Of a stretch of DNA of 7,178 bases, positions 5,305-7,178 are shown piece by piece. The stretch comes from Bacteroidota bacterium. Lineage in GTDB: Bacteria > Bacteroidota > Bacteroidia > Flavobacteriales > Weeksellaceae. A program made the position numbers and the translations under genes. Location: the NCBI GenBank assembly GCA_023419095.1, contig JAEZYN010000005.1, positions 1 to 7,178 on the forward strand, given 5' to 3'. Within the stretch, counting starts at the first letter, position 1, and the number at the start of each line of letters is the position of its first letter. The notes below the pieces were generated by a model. That model ran no database searches. It had not been told where the DNA came from and saw only the letters and a program-made list of their open reading frames with translations.

Positions 5305-6690
5305 TTAATTGCCTTTCGTGTAGTTGTCAAAGAAAAGCGGAATACTTTCAATTCCTTTATAAAAATTAAACAGTCCGTAATGCTCATTTGGCGAATGAAT
5401 AGCATCGGAATCCAAGCCAAATCCCATTAATACAGACTTTGCGCCTAAAACCTGTTCAAACATGGCGGTGATAGGAATTGAGCCACCACTTCTGTAAGGC
5501 AAAACTTCCTTACCAAATGCGGTTTCCATCGCCGTCTTAGCGGCTCTGAACTCCTTAGTATCGCTTGGTAAGACATACGGCATGCCTCCGTGGTGTGGAC
5601 GCACGGTTACTCTCACGTTGTCTGGAGCGATTTTTTCAAAATATTTGGTGAATTTTTCTGTGATTTCATCCGGAGTCTGATAAGGCACCAAACGCATTGA
5701 AATTTTTGCAAAAGCCTTGCTCGGAATGACGGTCTTCGCACCTTCGCCCGTGTAGCCGCCCCAAATTCCGTTGCAGTCCAGCGTTGGGCGTATTGATGTA
5801 CGTTCAAGTGTTGTATAGCCTTTTTCGCCTTCAGTTCCATTAAGCCCGATTGAGTTTTTAAATGCTTCCGGATCATCTTTCAATTTGTTCATCTCTGTAC
5901 GGTCTTCAGTAGAAACCACTTCCACGTTATCATAAAAACCATCAACCGTAATATGACCGTCATCATCGATAAGTTTCGCTATCATGCGTGAAAGTACATG
6001 GATTGGATTCGGTACCGCGCCGCCATACAGACCTGAATGAAGATCCCTGTTCGGTCCTTCTACTTCCACTTCCACGTAGCTGAGGCCGCGTAATCCGGTG
6101 GTGACCGTCGGTTGCTCATTTGAATATATATGCGTGTCGGAAATAAGAATCGTGTCGCAGTTTAACTTTTCGGTATTTTGCTTTACAAATGCTTCGAGAC
6201 TTTTCGAGCCCACTTCTTCCTCACCTTCAATAAGGAACTTGACATTACACGGCAGCGAATCCGTCTTCATCATAGCCTCAAAAGCTTTAACATGCATGAA
6301 AAACTGCCCTTTGTCATCAGCTGCGCCACGCGCGAAAATTGCACCTTCGGGATGAAGCTCCGTTTTTTCGATGTAGGGTTCAAACGGTGGTTTTCTCCAC
6401 AGATCAAGCGGGTCTGGCGGCTGTACGTCGTAATGACCGTAAACCAGCACCGTTGGCAGGTTATCAGAAATAAACTTTTCACCGTAAACGATCGGGTAAC
6501 CATCCGTTTCGCAAACTTCTACCTTATCGGCACCTGCGTTTTTAAGATGTTTCGCTACTTCGCCTGCGCAACGAAGCACATCGTCACTGTACGCCGGATC
6601 TGCGGATATAGACGCTATTTTTAAGAGATCAAAAAGTTCATCTACAAATCGCTGTTTATTCTGCTGGATGTAATTGAGGGTTTCTTGCAT
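5305..6690 (-). CDS. M20 family zinc dipeptidase/metallopeptidase (CNDP/PepV-like clade)
   Basis: This 461-residue metalloenzyme should hydrolyse dipeptides or related small amide substrates in the cytoplasm; no signal peptide is visible. The dinuclear zinc site is intact. His86 and Asp88 lie in VYGHYDVQP, and bridging Asp125 in RGAADDKGQ. Catalytic Glu158 with ligand Glu159 are in EGEEEVGS, Asp185 is in LISDTH, and His437 is in SPNEHYG. His218 in DLHSGLYGG, within the inserted lid/dimerisation domain (about 200-325), is the residue that reaches into the partner's active site in this family. RSGGSIPI (400-407) is the usual substrate-carboxylate loop. The phrases HYDVQPPDP, FARGAADDKGQ and RDLHSGLYGG place it with carnosinase/DUG1-like dipeptidases rather than with DapE or ArgE. 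Length fits. It is a single-gene unit, with terminators at 6734-6762 upstream and 5258-5284 downstream; the 43 bp left for a promoter show no good consensus. The exact substrate is unknown. Confidence 0.95.
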   Translation of the reverse strand: MQETLNYIQQNKQRFVDELFDLLKIASISADPAYSDDVLRCAGEVAKHLKNAGADKVEVCETDGYPIVYGEKFISDNLPTVLVYGHYDVQPPDPLDLWRKPPFEPYIEKTELHPEGAIFARGAADDKGQFFMHVKAFEAMMKTDSLPCNVKFLIEGEEEVGSKSLEAFVKQNTEKLNCDTILISDTHIYSNEQPTVTTGLRGLSYVEVEVEGPNRDLHSGLYGGAVPNPIHVLSRMIAKLIDDDGHITVDGFYDNVEVVSTEDRTEMNKLKDDPEAFKNSIGLNGTEGEKGYTTLERTSIRPTLDCNGIWGGYTGEGAKTVIPSKAFAKISMRLVPYQTPDEITEKFTKYFEKIAPDNVRVTVRPHHGGMPYVLPSDTKEFRAAKTAMETAFGKEVLPYRSGGSIPITAMFEQVLGAKSVLMGFGLDSDAIHSPNEHYGLFNFYKGIESIPLFFDNYTKGN

Positions 6691-6733
6691 TTTATTTTTG
6701 AGTTAAATTTTAATATTGGAATCTTGTAAAAAT

Positions 6734-6762
6734 AAAAAAAATGTCCTGCATCAGCAAGACAT
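6734..6762 (-). terminator. Rho-independent terminator of the small lipoprotein gene
   Basis: A 9-bp stem with one G-T wobble (6741-6749 with 6754-6762) surrounds a 4-nt loop. Seven T follow on the minus strand (6740 to 6734). It lies 23 bp past the lipoprotein stop codon and separates that gene from the peptidase. A weaker T-run also follows on the plus strand. Confidence 0.85.
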
Positions 6763-6785
6763 CTTATTTTTACTAAAGTTTGTTT

Positions 6786-7070
6786 CTACTTCACATCGGC
6801 CTGTCCGGAGGTTGGCTGCTCGGTTGAAATCGCGGCACCCTGAGTTTCTGTTGTTGCTACAGAATCCAGTTTCACGCCCACCGCGGGAGTTTCCGCAGCA
6901 ACAGGTTTGGCAAACTGCTTTTCCCGTTCACCCTGCGCATCCGCGCTGTATGGGAAACCTTCGTGCGAAACATTGTTCATGCGAAGAACGGATTTATTGG
7001 AACCTTCCTGAACTTTCTGGCAGCTCATCAGCAAACCTAAAAATGACAGCGATAAAAGTGTTTTTTTCAT
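6786..7070 (-). CDS. Small predicted lipoprotein of unknown function
   Basis: The 94-residue product begins MKKTLLSLSFLGLLMSC, a type II signal peptide: two lysines, a hydrophobic core and a lipobox LMSC with the lipidated cysteine at residue 17. The mature part of about 78 residues is hydrophilic, low in aromatic residues and rich in Ala, Thr, Ser, Glu, Gln and Pro in its last half. It is probably disordered and has no domain I recognise. The residues after the cysteine (QKVQEG) do not resemble the acidic surface-export signal of Bacteroidota lipoproteins, so a periplasm-facing membrane anchor is more likely. I chose the ATG at 7070 because it opens the signal peptide directly. An in-frame ATG at 7091 overlaps the -7 promoter box and would lie upstream of the expected transcript start. 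The gene is monocistronic, with its own promoter and terminator. Confidence 0.8.
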   Translation of the reverse strand: MKKTLLSLSFLGLLMSCQKVQEGSNKSVLRMNNVSHEGFPYSADAQGEREKQFAKPVAAETPAVGVKLDSVATTETQGAAISTEQPTSGQADVK

Positions 7071-7088
7071 ATGAAATTTTTGATGTGT

Positions 7089-7121
7089 CAAAAGTAAGAA
7101 ATTATATGAGTTTTGGCAAAA
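7089..7121 (-). promoter_or_regulatory. Bacteroidota-type promoter for the lipoprotein gene
   Basis: On the minus strand TTTTG (7121-7117) is followed after 20 bp by TACTTTTG (7096-7089). These match the -33 TTTG and -7 TAnnTTTG elements of the primary sigma factor of Bacteroidota with near-standard spacing. Transcription should start around 7083-7086, leaving a leader of roughly 13-16 nt before the ATG at 7070. It is the only complete promoter of this type I could find in the window. Confidence 0.75.
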
Positions 7122-7132
7122 TCAGCATGCGA

Positions 7133-7178
7133 TTATGCGAAAGATTTTAGAATCACTTTGCCTGAAACAGTTTGGGTA
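7133..7178 (-). CDS. Possible C-terminal end of an upstream gene (oxidoreductase-like tail)
   Basis: One minus-strand frame is open from the right edge to a TAA at 7133-7135 and reads TQTVSGKVILKSFA. The SGKVILK ending resembles the last strand of zinc-type/quinone oxidoreductases of the MDR family, which often end in a GKVVLK-like run. With only 14 residues this is a guess. Another frame on the same strand is also open to a TGA near 7122, so the choice of frame is not secure. If it is real, its stop lies 11 bp before the lipoprotein promoter and no terminator stands between them. Confidence 0.3.
   Translation of the reverse strand, partial: TQTVSGKVILKSFA

Noticed and set aside
5202..5420. 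Open frame of 72 codons on the minus strand
   Set aside because: It overlaps the 3' end of the peptidase in another frame and reads straight through the strong terminator at 5258-5284.
6178..6624. Open frame of 148 codons on the plus strand
   Set aside because: It lies wholly opposite the M20 peptidase, whose catalytic motifs confirm the minus strand. Its translation shows no domain or plausible start context.
7071..7091. Longer N-terminus for the lipoprotein from an ATG at 7091
   Set aside because: That ATG overlaps the -7 promoter element, upstream of the expected transcript start. The signal peptide begins cleanly at 7070.
6716..7150. Open frame of 144 codons on the plus strand
   Set aside because: It runs through the terminator at 6734-6762, the opposite strand of the lipoprotein gene and that gene's promoter. 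Its composition (Arg, Pro, Ser, His rich) is typical of a shadow frame.
1..7178. Search for an undescribed system, mobile element, CRISPR array, tRNA or phage genes
   Set aside because: All substantial genes belong to known metabolic or transport families with complete motifs. There are no repeat arrays, transposase motifs, integration scars or clusters of unknown genes. The window reads as ordinary core chromosome.

Overview
The window looks like an ordinary chromosomal segment of a Bacteroidota bacterium, most likely a flavobacterium of the Chryseobacterium/Weeksellaceae type. Four things point there. The proteins resemble that group's. Intergenic DNA is very AT-rich with A-rich rather than Shine-Dalgarno leaders. 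One promoter matches the Bacteroidota TTTG / TAnnTTTG consensus. Transcription units end in compact hairpins followed by T-tracts. This is inference from pattern recognition; no database was searched.

Every gene I can support is on the minus strand, so the reading order runs from high to low coordinates. At the right edge there may be the last 14 codons of an upstream gene (7133-7178). Next comes a small lipoprotein gene (6786-7070) with its own well-formed promoter and a terminator. An M20-family metallopeptidase/dipeptidase (5305-6690) follows, closed by a strong terminator (5258-5284). Then comes a short-chain dehydrogenase/reductase (4423-5130), followed by the pair etfB-etfA (4307 to 2584), which ends in a terminator at 2527-2557. 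After a 228-bp gap lies a two-gene unit: a bifunctional-nuclease-family protein (1762-2355) and, 16 bp on, a NupG-type nucleoside:H+ symporter (423-1745). This unit ends at a hairpin terminator (368-399). The left edge holds the N-terminal 109 codons of an ACAT1/AtoB-like acetyl-CoA C-acetyltransferase (1-328).

The metabolic themes are acyl-CoA oxidation electron transfer (ETF) with thiolase chemistry, nucleoside uptake next to a predicted nuclease, and peptide hydrolysis. These look like housekeeping functions. I found no mobile element, CRISPR array, RNA gene, toxin-antitoxin pair or defence system, and no credible undescribed system. The points most worth a second look are regulatory. The nuclease gene has a perfect -7 box only 5 bp from its ATG, which suggests a nearly leaderless mRNA, preceded by an 8-bp direct repeat at 10-bp spacing and a second hairpin. 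There is a bulged hairpin built on an ATGC palindrome ahead of etfB. The nucleoside transporter carries an insertion of about 22 residues that leaves its substrate-binding residues intact.
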